A stretch of DNA of 64,000 nt from Paenibacillus xylanilyticus (GCF_009664365.1 NZ_CP044310.1:5271501-5335500), one strand, 5' to 3'. Positions 44,120 through 53,350 are shown, numbered from the stretch's first letter. Program-made: numbers and translations. Notes: generated by a model not told the origin, from the letters alone.

Positions 44120-45571
44120 TCAGCGAAACGAAAATGTACTCTTCTCCCAAGCCAGGCGCAGTCTTCTGATGCCTTCCGTGATCTCCTCTTTCTCCAGGTG
44201 CGCAAAGCCAAAACAAACAGCAGGAGGACCAGGGATCAGTTGATAACGCTCGGCATCCCGAAATAACACACCTTCTTCCTTTGCTATCGTTTTGAATTTC
44301 AGAAAGCTGTCCGGACTGCCATTCCAGGTCGCGTAGATGTGAAGTCCTGCATCTCCTGGCTGCATGGTGAAAGCCTCTGGTAACTGATGTACCATCTCCT
44401 GGACAAAAAAAGCATGCCGTTCCCCATATAACCGGGTTAACCGTCTCAAATGCCGCAGATATCCACCTCTGCTCATGAATTTGGCCAAGGCTCGCTGTTC
44501 CAATAACGCAGGGGGTACCGGCTCATACAGGGCTTTCGCTGCAAGGAGTGGCTGCACCAGGCTTGATGGCAGGACCGCATAGCCCAGCCGGAAGGAAGCA
44601 ATCATGGTCTGTGAGAATGATCCGACATAGATCACCCGCTGCTCGCGATCCAATACTTTAAGCGGTTCAATCGGTCTGCCTCCCCAGCGAAATTCACTGT
44701 CGTAGTCATCTTCAATGATGACGGCGTTACGCTTTGAGGCCCAGGCTAGCAGCGTTTTTCGTCTATCCAGTCCTAACACCGCCCCAGTCGGGAACTGCCG
44801 GGTTGGGGTAACGAACAGCGTCTGGGCGTTCCAATCTTCAGGAATGATGCCCTGTGAATCTACAGCTGCCGGGACAGCTCTGCCCCCAGAGGCGTTCACC
44901 GCATGCGCGATTCCCTGGTACCCCGGATTTTCCAATATGACCTGCGCCCCTTCCGGGATCAGCAGCTGTGCCAGCAATGTAATGCCTTGCATCGAACCAC
45001 TGAACAGGACAATCTGGGATGCATCCGCCTGAATCCCCCGTGTCCATCTCAGATGTGAAGCGATGGCCTCACGCAGTTCAGGGTCTCCTGCTGCACCGCT
45101 TTGCTCCCGCCAATCGCTTCGGTGTACGGCGGCGAGTGCACTTTTCCATTCCGATGTGGGGAAGTGGCCTGCCGGCATGCGATGGACATGAAAATCAATG
45201 ATATGCCGATCTGGCACAGAGACAGATTCCGTTCTTTTTTGGGTATCCAGTCTGCTCACGCGTTCTCCCCATGGAGAAAGCTGAATGACGGCTTCCTGTT
45301 CCCCCTGTGTCTCTGTCCTATATGTACCTTTAACGAACGTACCTCTGCCCCGATGTGCCTCTACGTAACCATCCGCGAGCAGCATGTCATAGACCTGTGC
45401 CACAGAGCCGCGCGACATGTCATATTGGCTCGCGAGTTCTCGCGTGGAAGGAAGACGTGCCCCCTCCACGAGTGTTCCGGCATGAATAGCATCGCGCAAG
45501 GCATGATATAGTGCCGTGTATTTATAACGATGCTGGTGTTCATAGGAATCCAAGGGCAGCCATAGTTCCAT
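44120..45571 (-). CDS. MocR/GntR regulator with aminotransferase domain lacking the PLP lysine
   Basis: Protein of 483 residues: GntR winged helix (residues about 10-80, PSTRELASQYDMSRGSVAQV), a linker, then a type I aminotransferase fold (ENPGYQGIAHA, VTPTRQFPTG, IIEDDYDSEFRW). Where MocR proteins normally have SFSK/TFSK with the PLP-binding Lys, this one reads VGSFSQTMIASFRLGY. The Lys is Gln (codon CAG), so no internal aldimine can form. It is divergent from a PNPOx-like gene, a common pairing. The ATG at 45571 has AGGGGAG eight bases upstream; the open frame further upstream is the antisense of the PNPOx gene. Confidence 0.9.
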   Translation of the reverse strand: MELWLPLDSYEHQHRYKYTALYHALRDAIHAGTLVEGARLPSTRELASQYDMSRGSVAQVYDMLLADGYVEAHRGRGTFVKGTYRTETQGEQEAVIQLSPWGERVSRLDTQKRTESVSVPDRHIIDFHVHRMPAGHFPTSEWKSALAAVHRSDWREQSGAAGDPELREAIASHLRWTRGIQADASQIVLFSGSMQGITLLAQLLIPEGAQVILENPGYQGIAHAVNASGGRAVPAAVDSQGIIPEDWNAQTLFVTPTRQFPTGAVLGLDRRKTLLAWASKRNAVIIEDDYDSEFRWGGRPIEPLKVLDREQRVIYVGSFSQTMIASFRLGYAVLPSSLVQPLLAAKALYEPVPPALLEQRALAKFMSRGGYLRHLRRLTRLYGERHAFFVQEMVHQLPEAFTMQPGDAGLHIYATWNGSPDSFLKFKTIAKEEGVLFRDAERYQLIPGPPAVCFGFAHLEKEEITEGIRRLRLAWEKSTFSFR

Positions 45572-45662
45572 AACTCTCGCTCCCCTCTCTTTCATATTTT
45601 CAAACCATATGGCGGTGCCTCTTACTCCAAGTTCATTGTATTCTCCATCTTTCAAATCAATA

Positions 45663-45704
45663 ATTGGCCTATAAAAATGAATGTAAATTGGATCTATTTT
45701 TATG
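45663..45704. promoter_or_regulatory. Direct repeats, candidate MocR operator
   Basis: ATTGGCCTATAAAAATG (45663-45679) and ATTGGATCTATTTTTATG (45687-45704) are direct repeats 24 bases apart in the divergent promoter region. MocR dimers often bind spaced direct repeats, so this is the likely operator. Confidence 0.5.
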
Positions 45705-45784
45705 TCAATGCATGTTTTATCGTTAGAGCAACATTTCAATTGCCATTCAAGTTCAGATGAATCACAACCAAGGGGGAAAACCAT

Positions 45785-46402
45785 ATGAGACGTAAGGAAT
45801 TTACAGTGGATGAAGAGAAAGAAATTACAACATTTCTGGATCAGTGCTCCTTCGGATTTCTGGGAACCGTCAGTCCGGATGGACAACCACGGGTAACACC
45901 GCTCAATTTCGTATATATGGACGGATGCTTTTATTTCCATGGCAGTCTTGCCGGAGAGAAAATGAAACAGATCAAGCATGATTCCTCGGTCAGCTTTACG
46001 GTGGCTGAAGAGTTTTCCCTGATCCCCTCCTATTTCAGTGATCCCGAACTCGCTTGTCCCGCAACCTCCTTTTTCAAAAGTGTCATGGCATCCGGGCAGG
46101 CAGAGCCTGTTCAGAATCTGGACATCAAGGGCAAAGTGCTGCAGCGCTTCATGGAGAAGCTGCAGCCGCAGGGTGGATATGTTCCCATTGATGCTGCCGA
46201 TTCCCGGTATAAGGGTAATCTCAAAGCGGTTGCTGTCGTTCGGATTGTACCGGATCACCTCAGTGCCAAATTCAAATTTGGTCAGAATCTTTCCACCGAG
46301 CGATTCGAGCATATTAGCGGGCAGCTGGAACAGCGCAATGAAGGAAGAGATGCCGAAACAGCCGAAATGATGCGGAAATATTGTCCTTTTCATCAGCAAT
46401 AA
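45785..46402 (+). CDS. Pyridoxamine 5'-phosphate oxidase-like flavoprotein
   Basis: Split-barrel FMN-binding protein of 205 residues, of the PNPOx-like group that includes NimA-type proteins. The opening RRKEFTVDEEKEITTFLDQC, then FGFLGTVSPDGQPRVTPLNF and YFHGSLAGEKMKQIKHDSSV, match its flavin-binding strands. Enzyme activity is not certain: the group also includes flavin reductases and heme-utilisation proteins. It is divergent from the MocR gene, which probably controls it. AGGGGGA lies upstream of the ATG. Confidence 0.85.
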   Translation: MRRKEFTVDEEKEITTFLDQCSFGFLGTVSPDGQPRVTPLNFVYMDGCFYFHGSLAGEKMKQIKHDSSVSFTVAEEFSLIPSYFSDPELACPATSFFKSVMASGQAEPVQNLDIKGKVLQRFMEKLQPQGGYVPIDAADSRYKGNLKAVAVVRIVPDHLSAKFKFGQNLSTERFEHISGQLEQRNEGRDAETAEMMRKYCPFHQQ

Positions 46403-46530
46403 ACCGATATTTTCCTGCCACACCCTAGGGAACAACGTGCCTAAATTCCGCCTTTTGACCTCCTGCAACAACGCGGTGAAGTGATATAACTGTCATATTG
46501 CGTAATTTCCGTGACGGGGGGATGTCAAGG

Positions 46531-46539
46531 TGATATAAT
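46531..46539 (+). promoter_or_regulatory. Extended -10 promoter of the aminotransferase gene
   Basis: TGATATAAT (TGnTATAAT, -10 hexamer 46534-46539) lies 42 bases before the start codon. The -35 region is weak, as is usual for extended -10 promoters. Confidence 0.6.
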
Positions 46540-46580
46540 GTTAGGCAGTTGAATCCCAAAGACTTGGAAGGATGAAAAGA

Positions 46581-47879
46581 ATGAATCCACTGGCTGAACA
46601 GTTGAACGAAAGTATTCAGGCAGGCAGCAGTCACGTCTACTCCATGCTGTCGCAGCTCGGCAAAGAGATCTATTTCCCAAAAGAAGGTATCCTGAGTCAG
46701 TCTGCTGAAGCAGCAAGCCTGGCCAAGACCTATAATGCTACGATTGGTATTGCTCTGGAGGGCGGTGTGCCGATGCATCTTCCGGTTATTCAGGAGAAGC
46801 TGTCTGCATTCCAACCGAAGGACCTCTATCCTTACGCTCCGCCTGCGGGTAAGCCTGAACTGCGGACGGTATGGAGAGACAAGATGCTGAAGGAGACCCC
46901 TTCACTTGAAGGCAAAACGTTTGGCAACCCTATTGTTACCAATGCATTGACTCATGGACTTAGTATTGTAGCCGATCTCTTCGTTGAAGAAGGGGACGCT
47001 GTTATATATCCGGATAAAAACTGGGAAAATTACGAGCTGACTTTCGGAATTCGTCGTCATGGCCAGCTGGTTCATTATCCCCTGTTCGATGAGCAACTGA
47101 ACTTTAATAGTCAGGGACTGCTTGAAGCACTGCTTGCACAGAAGGGCAAAGGCAAAGCCATCGTGCTGCTCAACTTCCCGAACAATCCAACAGGCTACAC
47201 ACCTGGCGGCCAAGAAGCCGATGCGATTGTGGACACGATCCGTCAGGCTGCGGAAGCAGGCGTAGATGTGATTGCCGTGACAGACGATGCCTACTTTGGT
47301 CTGTTCTTCGAGGATTCCATTCACGAATCGTTGTTTGGCAAATTGGCAAACATTCATCCACGCGTGCTCACTGTAAAAGTGGACGGTGCAACGAAGGAAG
47401 AGTTCGTATGGGGCTTCCGCGTTGGTTTCATCACTTATGCACATGAAAATGCTGCGGTTCTGCATGCGCTGGAACAAAAAACACTTGGCATTATCCGGGC
47501 AACCATCTCCAGTGGTCCGCATCCATCACAGACATTTGTCCTGGATGCACTGAAAGCACCGGAGTTTGAAGCACAGAAACAGGAGAAGTTTGAGATCATG
47601 AAAGGCCGTGCGAACAAGGTGAAAGCCATTCTCGATAGCGGCAAATACGGCGAGGTCTGGGATTACTATCCATTCAACTCCGGTTACTTCATGTGTCTGA
47701 AGCTAAAAGACGTTGATGCAGAAACACTTCGTTCCCACTTGCTGCACAAGTACGGTGTAGGTACCATTGCACTGGGTGAAGCTGATCTGCGCATCGCCTT
47801 CTCCTGTATTGAAGAGTCCGGACTGGAAGATCTGTTTGATACCATCTACCGTGGCATCACCGATCTGAAGCAAGACTGA
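46581..47879 (+). CDS. Pyridoxal-phosphate aminotransferase, class I/II
   Basis: Fold-type I PLP enzyme of 432 residues. NFPNNPTGYTPGGQEADAI holds the conserved Asn-Pro-Thr-Gly, VTDDAYFGLFF the cofactor Asp/Tyr, and VDGATKEEFVWGFRVGF the Schiff-base Lys, with the following Arg for phosphate. It resembles alanine or aromatic aminotransferases but is unusually divergent (TKEEFVWGFR is seen in a Firmicute subgroup), so the substrate is open. The ATG at 46581 is nine bases from GGAAGG; an ATG three codons earlier abuts that site. Single-gene transcript with its own promoter and terminator. Confidence 0.85.
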   Translation: MNPLAEQLNESIQAGSSHVYSMLSQLGKEIYFPKEGILSQSAEAASLAKTYNATIGIALEGGVPMHLPVIQEKLSAFQPKDLYPYAPPAGKPELRTVWRDKMLKETPSLEGKTFGNPIVTNALTHGLSIVADLFVEEGDAVIYPDKNWENYELTFGIRRHGQLVHYPLFDEQLNFNSQGLLEALLAQKGKGKAIVLLNFPNNPTGYTPGGQEADAIVDTIRQAAEAGVDVIAVTDDAYFGLFFEDSIHESLFGKLANIHPRVLTVKVDGATKEEFVWGFRVGFITYAHENAAVLHALEQKTLGIIRATISSGPHPSQTFVLDALKAPEFEAQKQEKFEIMKGRANKVKAILDSGKYGEVWDYYPFNSGYFMCLKLKDVDAETLRSHLLHKYGVGTIALGEADLRIAFSCIEESGLEDLFDTIYRGITDLKQD

Positions 47880-47954
47880 TTCCGATCAGGCTTCGCTCTT
47901 GTAAAAATGAATAGCTCAGGACATTCCCAGGCTTCTGGGCAAGTCCTGTAATAT

Positions 47955-48007
47955 AAACAGCCCTCTATCCAGTGACGTGTACACTACCGTCCCATAGAGG
48001 GCTGTTT
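47955..48007 (+). terminator. Terminator of the aminotransferase gene
   Basis: Perfect 14-base arms AAACAGCCCTCTAT/ATAGAGGGCTGTTT with a 25-base loop, about 75 bases after the stop. Confidence 0.8.
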
Positions 48008-48167
48008 GGCATGTTTTCTTTTCAGCGGCAGAAGCTGCTGTGCTTCACCTGAAATAAATTTATTTCTAAACGATTCCGGGCAGTGGCCCAATCAGCAGAA
48101 ACCCAGGGCACATAGTATACGGTGTACGCAAGGGCGTGCCAAACACCACTCGAAAGGGGAATGACCC

Positions 48168-48308
48168 ATGTCTGGAGTTGAAGAAACAAGAGGCGGTTAT
48201 GGATACGGCGGTTACGGATGCGGCGGTTTCGGAGGATTTACAAATACAGGTGCGATTCTTGTCCTGTTCATCCTGCTGGTAATCATCACTAAATCATTCC
48301 TCTGTTAG
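48168..48308 (+). CDS. YjcZ-family sporulation peptide
   Basis: Tiny gene of 46 codons. The product is a Gly/Tyr-rich head (RGGYGYGGYGCGGFGGF) followed by one membrane helix (GAILVLFILLVIIT) and a short tail ending in Cys. That is the layout of the YjcZ family of small sporulation proteins, whose function is unknown. GAAAGGGGA lies seven bases before the ATG. It has its own terminator. It supports a spore-forming host. Confidence 0.85.
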   Translation: MSGVEETRGGYGYGGYGCGGFGGFTNTGAILVLFILLVIITKSFLC

Positions 48309-48352
48309 TTCCATCTTTCCTACGCGGGAGAGCCAGATAGGCTAACCGCAGC

Positions 48353-48400
48353 AAAAAAGACGGTTATTTGGGGACTCAGCCCCAACATAACCGTCTTTTT
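48353..48400. terminator. Bidirectional terminator, yjcZ / ecsAB
   Basis: Arms AAAAAAGACGGTTAT and ATAACCGTCTTTTT, with an inner TTGGGG/CCCCAA. T-rich on both strands; ends the YjcZ gene on the plus strand and ecsAB on the minus strand. Confidence 0.88.
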
Positions 48401-48477
48401 CGTGATTGATGATATCGTAACACTCTCGCCGCTGGAGTTCATCTTCTCCAATCCACGTTTGCAGCAATAAGGTCAAG

Positions 48478-49695
48478 TCACTCGTCTTCTTCTTCCTTCA
48501 ACCATTTGTTGGCCTGTGAACGCCTCATGAGGTAGATCACCAGCGCGCCAAGCACCAGCGCTATTCCCGTAACACTCAACCCACTTATTCCTGCAGCCCA
48601 CATCGGAAGCCACATCAATAGAGCCGCAATAGCATGCAGATTGAAGATGAAGCCGAGCACCTGGGAACGGCGGCTCTCTGCAGAGATGGGATAGATCATG
48701 ATCCAGAAGGATTCACCATGACTGCGGCGTAATGCGCCAAGCTGAACACCAACCAGCAGAAGGAAGAACAGATATACACCTACGCCAAAGTAACTTCCCG
48801 CTGTCCACCAGCTGAGCAGCATGCCCAGTACGATCAATCGCAGCACAATCGTGAACACTTCGGTTCGAATGAATGTTTTGGTAATGAGATAGCGATAGGC
48901 TTTCCCTGCATTCCAGGGTAGCCCGCTTCCCCATTTACTGAGCCAGCGGCGAGTGCTTACTTTCTGGCCGGAGGATGGTACATCCACGAACCAGCCTAGT
49001 GTCCGCATGACCCGGCCGGCCTGGCCCTGCTCCACCTGAATCAGACGTTCCCACGCTACCCGGTGCTTCACCGGAATGCGCAGTGCGACCACATAGAGGA
49101 CCGCCAACAGCAGCAGGAACCAGACACTACGCAGTGGAGGCTGCCACAACCAAGCGGCAATCGCCAGTATAGACAGTGCCCAGCGCAGCAATCGATAGCC
49201 TCTGGCCGCCCCGGTCTGAACCATTCGCAGCTCCTGCCAGGCACCGTAGCTCGCCAGTCCTTTCCAGAGGAGCAAAAGCACGATAAACCAGCCAAACGGC
49301 CGTGCATCCTGGTCTGCCCGCACATAGAGAGGCCACAGCGTAACAAATACGAGCAGCATGCCGAGACTTTTGTAGATGATTCCCCGGGCAAAACTGTTCT
49401 TCAGGTACTCCTGCATCCGGTACTCCTGCGGTCTCAGAAATACGATATCGGCAGGATGCAGATATGTACGATAACTGCTGAACAGGACTAGCGGTGCCAG
49501 CAGCAGCAAGGCAATCCAGCGAATCGGAAATCCTGCAGGAATGTTTTGTACAAATGAGGTGTACCAGGCAGAAAATGCAATGACGAGAAAGAGAAAGACC
49601 ATGGCCACGCCACTCTGTATGACATAGCCCACATAAGGAAGAATTCCGTTCCAGAATCCCGTGCGTCTTTGCTTCCATAACAGCTTGAGGTCCAT
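48478..49695 (-). CDS. ecsB: ABC transporter permease EcsB
   Basis: Membrane subunit of the Ecs transporter, 405 residues with eight to ten hydrophobic segments, for example VAMVFLFLVIAFSAWYTSFV near residue 35. A cytoplasmic loop in the middle holds RVAWERLIQVEQGQAGRVMR. In B. subtilis EcsAB affects secretion, competence and regulated intramembrane proteolysis; the exported molecule is uncertain. It starts two bases after ecsA, as in Bacillus. An ecsC homologue does not follow here. Confidence 0.88.
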   Translation of the reverse strand: MDLKLLWKQRRTGFWNGILPYVGYVIQSGVAMVFLFLVIAFSAWYTSFVQNIPAGFPIRWIALLLLAPLVLFSSYRTYLHPADIVFLRPQEYRMQEYLKNSFARGIIYKSLGMLLVFVTLWPLYVRADQDARPFGWFIVLLLLWKGLASYGAWQELRMVQTGAARGYRLLRWALSILAIAAWLWQPPLRSVWFLLLLAVLYVVALRIPVKHRVAWERLIQVEQGQAGRVMRTLGWFVDVPSSGQKVSTRRWLSKWGSGLPWNAGKAYRYLITKTFIRTEVFTIVLRLIVLGMLLSWWTAGSYFGVGVYLFFLLLVGVQLGALRRSHGESFWIMIYPISAESRRSQVLGFIFNLHAIAALLMWLPMWAAGISGLSVTGIALVLGALVIYLMRRSQANKWLKEEEDE

Positions 49696-49697
49696 GC

Positions 49698-50450
49698 TTA
49701 ATCCCTGCCCTGCACAAGAGAATAGAACATGTGCTCCAGCGCTGCATCCGAATCTCCGAACTGGGTGCGCAGCTCATTCAATGTTCCATGAGCGATAACC
49801 TGACCCCGATGCAATACAACAAAGCGATCGCAATAGTTTTCAATCGTGGACAGAATGTGCGAACTTAACAATATCGATGATCCGGATGCCTTCATTTCCA
49901 GCATGAAATCCAGCAAAGAACGAATTCCGAGCGGGTCGAGCCCGAGGAACGGTTCATCAATAATGTAGAGCGGGGGCCCTGCAACAAAAGCACACATGAT
50001 CATTACCTTCTGCCGCATCCCTTTGGACAGATGGGTCGACAGGCTTGTGCTTTTTTCCCTCATGCGGAACAGGTCCAGCAATTTCTCCGTACGGTGTTTG
50101 AAATCCGCTTCAGATACGCCATATGCTCTGGCTGTGAACTCCAGATGCTCCATTACCGTCATCTCGTCATACAATTCGGGTGACTCCGGCACAAATGCCA
50201 TCGCCGACTGATAGATCTGCGCGTCCTCGTCTCGCTTCTTGCCCATGACCCGAACCTCCCCCTGCTGGGGAGTCATTAAGCCTAAAATATGTTTCATTGT
50301 TGTACTTTTTCCGGCACCGTTTAATCCGATCAGTCCGACCATCTCTCCGCGTCCAACTTCGAGATCGATACCGTGGAGAACCGGCCGTTTGGCACTATAT
50401 CCTCCGCTTAGCCCGCTGATTTTAAGTACGGGCGTTTGTCCGTTATCCAT
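49698..50450 (-). CDS. ecsA: ABC transporter ATPase EcsA
   Basis: ATPase of about 250 residues with Walker A GLNGAGKST, Walker B LYIIDEPFLGLDP and switch His in LLSSHIL. The signature is the variant LSTHLSKGMRQK, common in EcsA-type exporters. Pairs with EcsB. An ATG at 50450 is preferred; a GTG four codons earlier lacks spacing from its Shine-Dalgarno. It lies 15 bases downstream of the DEAD helicase stop, so the three genes may form one transcript. Confidence 0.9.
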   Translation of the reverse strand: MDNGQTPVLKISGLSGGYSAKRPVLHGIDLEVGRGEMVGLIGLNGAGKSTTMKHILGLMTPQQGEVRVMGKKRDEDAQIYQSAMAFVPESPELYDEMTVMEHLEFTARAYGVSEADFKHRTEKLLDLFRMREKSTSLSTHLSKGMRQKVMIMCAFVAGPPLYIIDEPFLGLDPLGIRSLLDFMLEMKASGSSILLSSHILSTIENYCDRFVVLHRGQVIAHGTLNELRTQFGDSDAALEHMFYSLVQGRD

Positions 50451-50477
50451 CAATCCCTGCACCTCTTTCGTCAGGTT

Positions 50478-51851
50478 TTATTCTTCGGAACGCGGTGTGT
50501 TTCCCTTGCTCCATTTGGGTGCACCCTTATTTTTACGATCCTGATCCCGCTCTGTTCTTCCAGCATTGCGAGCAGGCTTGCTGTCTGCTGTACGCTGATT
50601 CGACACAGCAGCTCTTGCTCCTCCGTTACGGCCTGCCTGACCTGGCTTGCGATCTCGGGACGGTCCCGGTTTTCTCGAGAAAGAATGACCTTCAGGCCGG
50701 GTGTCCGGACGTGGATCAGCTTCAAGTACTTTGCCGCCGAACAACACGCGTTCCGGCAATTCAATGCCAAGTTCACGCGCGAATTTGCGCATGATGAAGA
50801 TTTGCGTTTCATCCACGATGGACAGTACAATCCCGCTGCGTCCCATGCGTCCTGTGCGTCCCGCACGGTGAACATAGTGCTCCGAGTCAAAAGCAGGGTC
50901 ATAGTTGATGACCATTGGCAAACCTTCAATATCCAATCCTCTTGCCGCAACTTCGCTGGCAATCAGCAATTGGATTTTGCCATTGCGAAACGCAGCAAGT
51001 ACGTTGCTCCGCGTTACCTTGTCCGCATCACCGTACAATGCAGCCGCAGACAGGCCCAGATGGTTCATTTTGGCCTCTACCTCGCCGATGTCTTCTGTAG
51101 CGTTCACAAACACAATGGCACGATCAGGGTTATACTGTCTCACCAGACGACGCAGCATATCGATTTTGTTGCGGGTCTCTTCCACAAAATAATAATGCTC
51201 CAGTCCCGCAGCCGTTGCTCGGTCCGGTTCAATTCCGATCTGAACAGGTTCCTTCATCTCACGCTTGGCAAGTCCAGCAGTATGCTCATCAATGGTCGCA
51301 GACAGGAAAATCAGCTGACGGTCCCGCAGTGCACTGCGAAGCACAAACTCCACATCACTCACGCCACCCAGCTGGAATACCTGGTCAGCTTCATCAATGA
51401 CAATCGTGGACACGTTGTGCATTTTCAGCTTTTTCAGCGTAATCAGTTCTTTCAGTCGTCCAGGCGTGCCCACAACCAGTTCGGGATGCTCACGCAATTT
51501 CTCGATCTGGCGTTTGACAGCTGCGCCTCCTATGAGGCCAAGTACGCCGATGCTGCGTCCCTCTCCATATCGCTGTGCTTCACGCACGATCTGCATCGCC
51601 AGTTCTTGGGTAGGCGCGATAATCAGCTTTTGCGTACCTTTGACATCACTTTTGATGGATTGCAGCAGTGGCAGAAGATAAGCAAGCGTTTTGCCTGTGC
51701 CCGTCTGGGATTTCGCAACCACATCGCGGCCTTCCAAAATAACGGGTATGGTCTGGGCCTGTACCGGAGAAGGTTCGTTAATCCCGTGCGAAGCGAGTAT
51801 CGCCTCCAGATCCTGTGCCACGCCTATTGAAGCAAATGTTTCATTCGTCAT
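50478..51851 (-). CDS. DEAD-box RNA helicase with basic C-terminal tail
   Basis: ATP-dependent RNA remodelling enzyme of 457 residues. All core motifs are visible in order: SQTGTGKT (I), PTQELA (Ia), GG, TPGR (Ib), DEAD (II), SAT (III), then RGLDI (V) and HRAGRTGR (VI). From residue 385 the tail is rich in Arg, Lys, Gly and Pro, typical of RNA-affinity tails. It belongs to the CshB/YfmL-like branch by general appearance, but I cannot place it more exactly. ATG with AAAGG upstream. Confidence 0.92.
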   Translation of the reverse strand: MTNETFASIGVAQDLEAILASHGINEPSPVQAQTIPVILEGRDVVAKSQTGTGKTLAYLLPLLQSIKSDVKGTQKLIIAPTQELAMQIVREAQRYGEGRSIGVLGLIGGAAVKRQIEKLREHPELVVGTPGRLKELITLKKLKMHNVSTIVIDEADQVFQLGGVSDVEFVLRSALRDRQLIFLSATIDEHTAGLAKREMKEPVQIGIEPDRATAAGLEHYYFVEETRNKIDMLRRLVRQYNPDRAIVFVNATEDIGEVEAKMNHLGLSAAALYGDADKVTRSNVLAAFRNGKIQLLIASEVAARGLDIEGLPMVINYDPAFDSEHYVHRAGRTGRMGRSGIVLSIVDETQIFIMRKFARELGIELPERVLFGGKVLEADPRPDTRPEGHSFSRKPGPSRDRKPGQAGRNGGARAAVSNQRTADSKPARNAGRTERDQDRKNKGAPKWSKGNTPRSEE

Positions 51852-52002
51852 GTATGTCCATCCTTTAATTTTATTCTTACGATGCTACTTCCTGCTTGTA
51901 CTTCTGGAGCATAAGCCTGTCATCACATTATCTTTCATTATATGCGAAAAAAGGCTGTGGACCAAATCTTATTCGGTAACACTCTGCCTGGGCGCAAAAA
52001 AA

Positions 52003-52027
52003 GAAAAGCCCCTCGGCGGAGCTTTTC
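52003..52027 (-). terminator. Terminator after the SDR gene
   Basis: Minus-strand stem GAAAAGC/GCTTTTC with an 11-base loop, followed by seven T. About 37 bases past the stop of the SDR gene, upstream of the helicase start. Confidence 0.85.
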
Positions 52028-52063
52028 TCATATTCCCTATATGATGCTCAGGTTGCTGCATTT

Positions 52064-52837
52064 CTACTTCTGGTTCATGACCCCATGCGACAGCCGGTCA
52101 GCGAGACGCGGAAACAGCTGATACAGCCATATGCCAGCCGAAGCGAGTCTTGGCAGATTCACTTCTTCCTTGCGTTTCTTCATCGCCCGAATCATATGCC
52201 CTGCAACCTCTTCCGGTTTGAGCATCATCCAGCGCACGTTGTTAACGTAATTACCGGATGGATCTGCACGATGAAAAAACGGCGTATCAATGGGACCCGG
52301 ATTAATGGTCGTAACCGTCACTCCGGTCTTGCGCAGCTCCTGACGCAAAGCATTGCTGAATCCAAGTACGGCATGTTTGGTTGCTGTATAGGATGCCGAT
52401 TTTGCAGTCCCAATTTTGCCAGCCATGGAGGCCACATTCACGATCTGTCCCTTGCCACGTTCCAGCATGTGCGGCAGCATTGCCTTCGTACAGCGAACAA
52501 TTCCCATGTAATTGACGTCCATCATATCTTCGAATTCCTGCACCGTCATTTCCGTCATTGCGGCAAACTTTCCGTAACCTGCATTGTTCAGCAAAATATC
52601 GATTCGTCCATACTTTTCCTGCATCATGTTAAACGCTGTCTGTACCTGCTCATCATTGGTTACATCCAGCGTAAGCAGCTCATGCGGTCCTTTTAATGAA
52701 GCACCAATCTGTTCAAGCTTGTCCCGAGATCGAGCAGCAAGAATGGGAATAGCTCCTTCTTCAATCAGCATCTGTGCACAGAGCGCACCAATTCCGCTCG
52801 ACGCACCTGTGATGAATACAATCTGATCTTTCAGCAT
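52064..52837 (-). CDS. Short-chain dehydrogenase/reductase (YqjQ-like)
   Basis: Classical SDR of 257 residues. The cofactor motif is TGASSGIG at residues 10-17, then NNAG, then the catalytic triad in NVASMAGKIGTAKSASYTATKHA (Ser, Tyr and Lys read from separate parts), and TINPGPIDTPFF. The C-terminal ~30 residues are hydrophobic (LASAGIWLYQLFPRLADRL). Substrate unknown; B. subtilis YqjQ is the nearest remembered relative. Good AGGAGG-type site before the ATG. Confidence 0.88.
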   Translation of the reverse strand: MLKDQIVFITGASSGIGALCAQMLIEEGAIPILAARSRDKLEQIGASLKGPHELLTLDVTNDEQVQTAFNMMQEKYGRIDILLNNAGYGKFAAMTEMTVQEFEDMMDVNYMGIVRCTKAMLPHMLERGKGQIVNVASMAGKIGTAKSASYTATKHAVLGFSNALRQELRKTGVTVTTINPGPIDTPFFHRADPSGNYVNNVRWMMLKPEEVAGHMIRAMKKRKEEVNLPRLASAGIWLYQLFPRLADRLSHGVMNQK

Positions 52838-52891
52838 ACCCGAAGTCCTCCCGTAATGAACACATTTGCCTGTTCAGGCTATGGTTCTATT

Positions 52892-53350
52892 CTACGAGAT
52901 CATGACCTGAATATCCATCTCGCCAATTCCGTCCATCAACAGTGGAATGCTCAATGCCTTTGTTGCATTAAATTCAGTCAGATGTTCGGACTTCAACACT
53001 TGCGGAGGCGTGATGTCCACCACGACACCCTGGTTGGACAGGATCGTGCTCGCATTGCCGCTAATCATGTTGCCCAGTTCCGAGATGGCGCTTTTACTCA
53101 TTTCATCCATTTCGGTAATTACAAAACCGCCCATCATGGCGGAGACAATTCGCAGTGCAACTTGTTCCTGAATTCCGAAAACAATGTTTCCGCTCAGCTG
53201 GCCGGTCATTCCGATCACGATCCAAACATGGTCTGCTATGTACTCTACGTTCTTCACGCCAAGACTCCCGGTGGAAGGCGAAACCTGGATGAGTTGTTCG
53301 AATACGTTGCGTGCGGATTCCAGGAAAGGATTAATTACTTCCGCTTTCAC
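52892..53350 (-). CDS. cheX: CheX-like chemotaxis phosphatase
   Basis: CheC/CheX/FliY-family protein of 152 residues. The single phosphatase motif ExxN is present (SAISELGNMISGNA), as in CheX, which dephosphorylates CheY~P. It starts at GTG nine bases after GGGGGA. No other chemotaxis gene is nearby, so it is an orphan, which is frequent for this gene in Bacilli. A general signalling role outside chemotaxis cannot be ruled out. Confidence 0.85.
   Translation of the reverse strand: MKAEVINPFLESARNVFEQLIQVSPSTGSLGVKNVEYIADHVWIVIGMTGQLSGNIVFGIQEQVALRIVSAMMGGFVITEMDEMSKSAISELGNMISGNASTILSNQGVVVDITPPQVLKSEHLTEFNATKALSIPLLMDGIGEMDIQVMIS

Noticed and set aside
45572..46471. 300-codon upstream extension of the MocR gene
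   Set aside because: It lies exactly antisense to the PNPOx-like gene; the ATG at 45571 has a good ribosome site.
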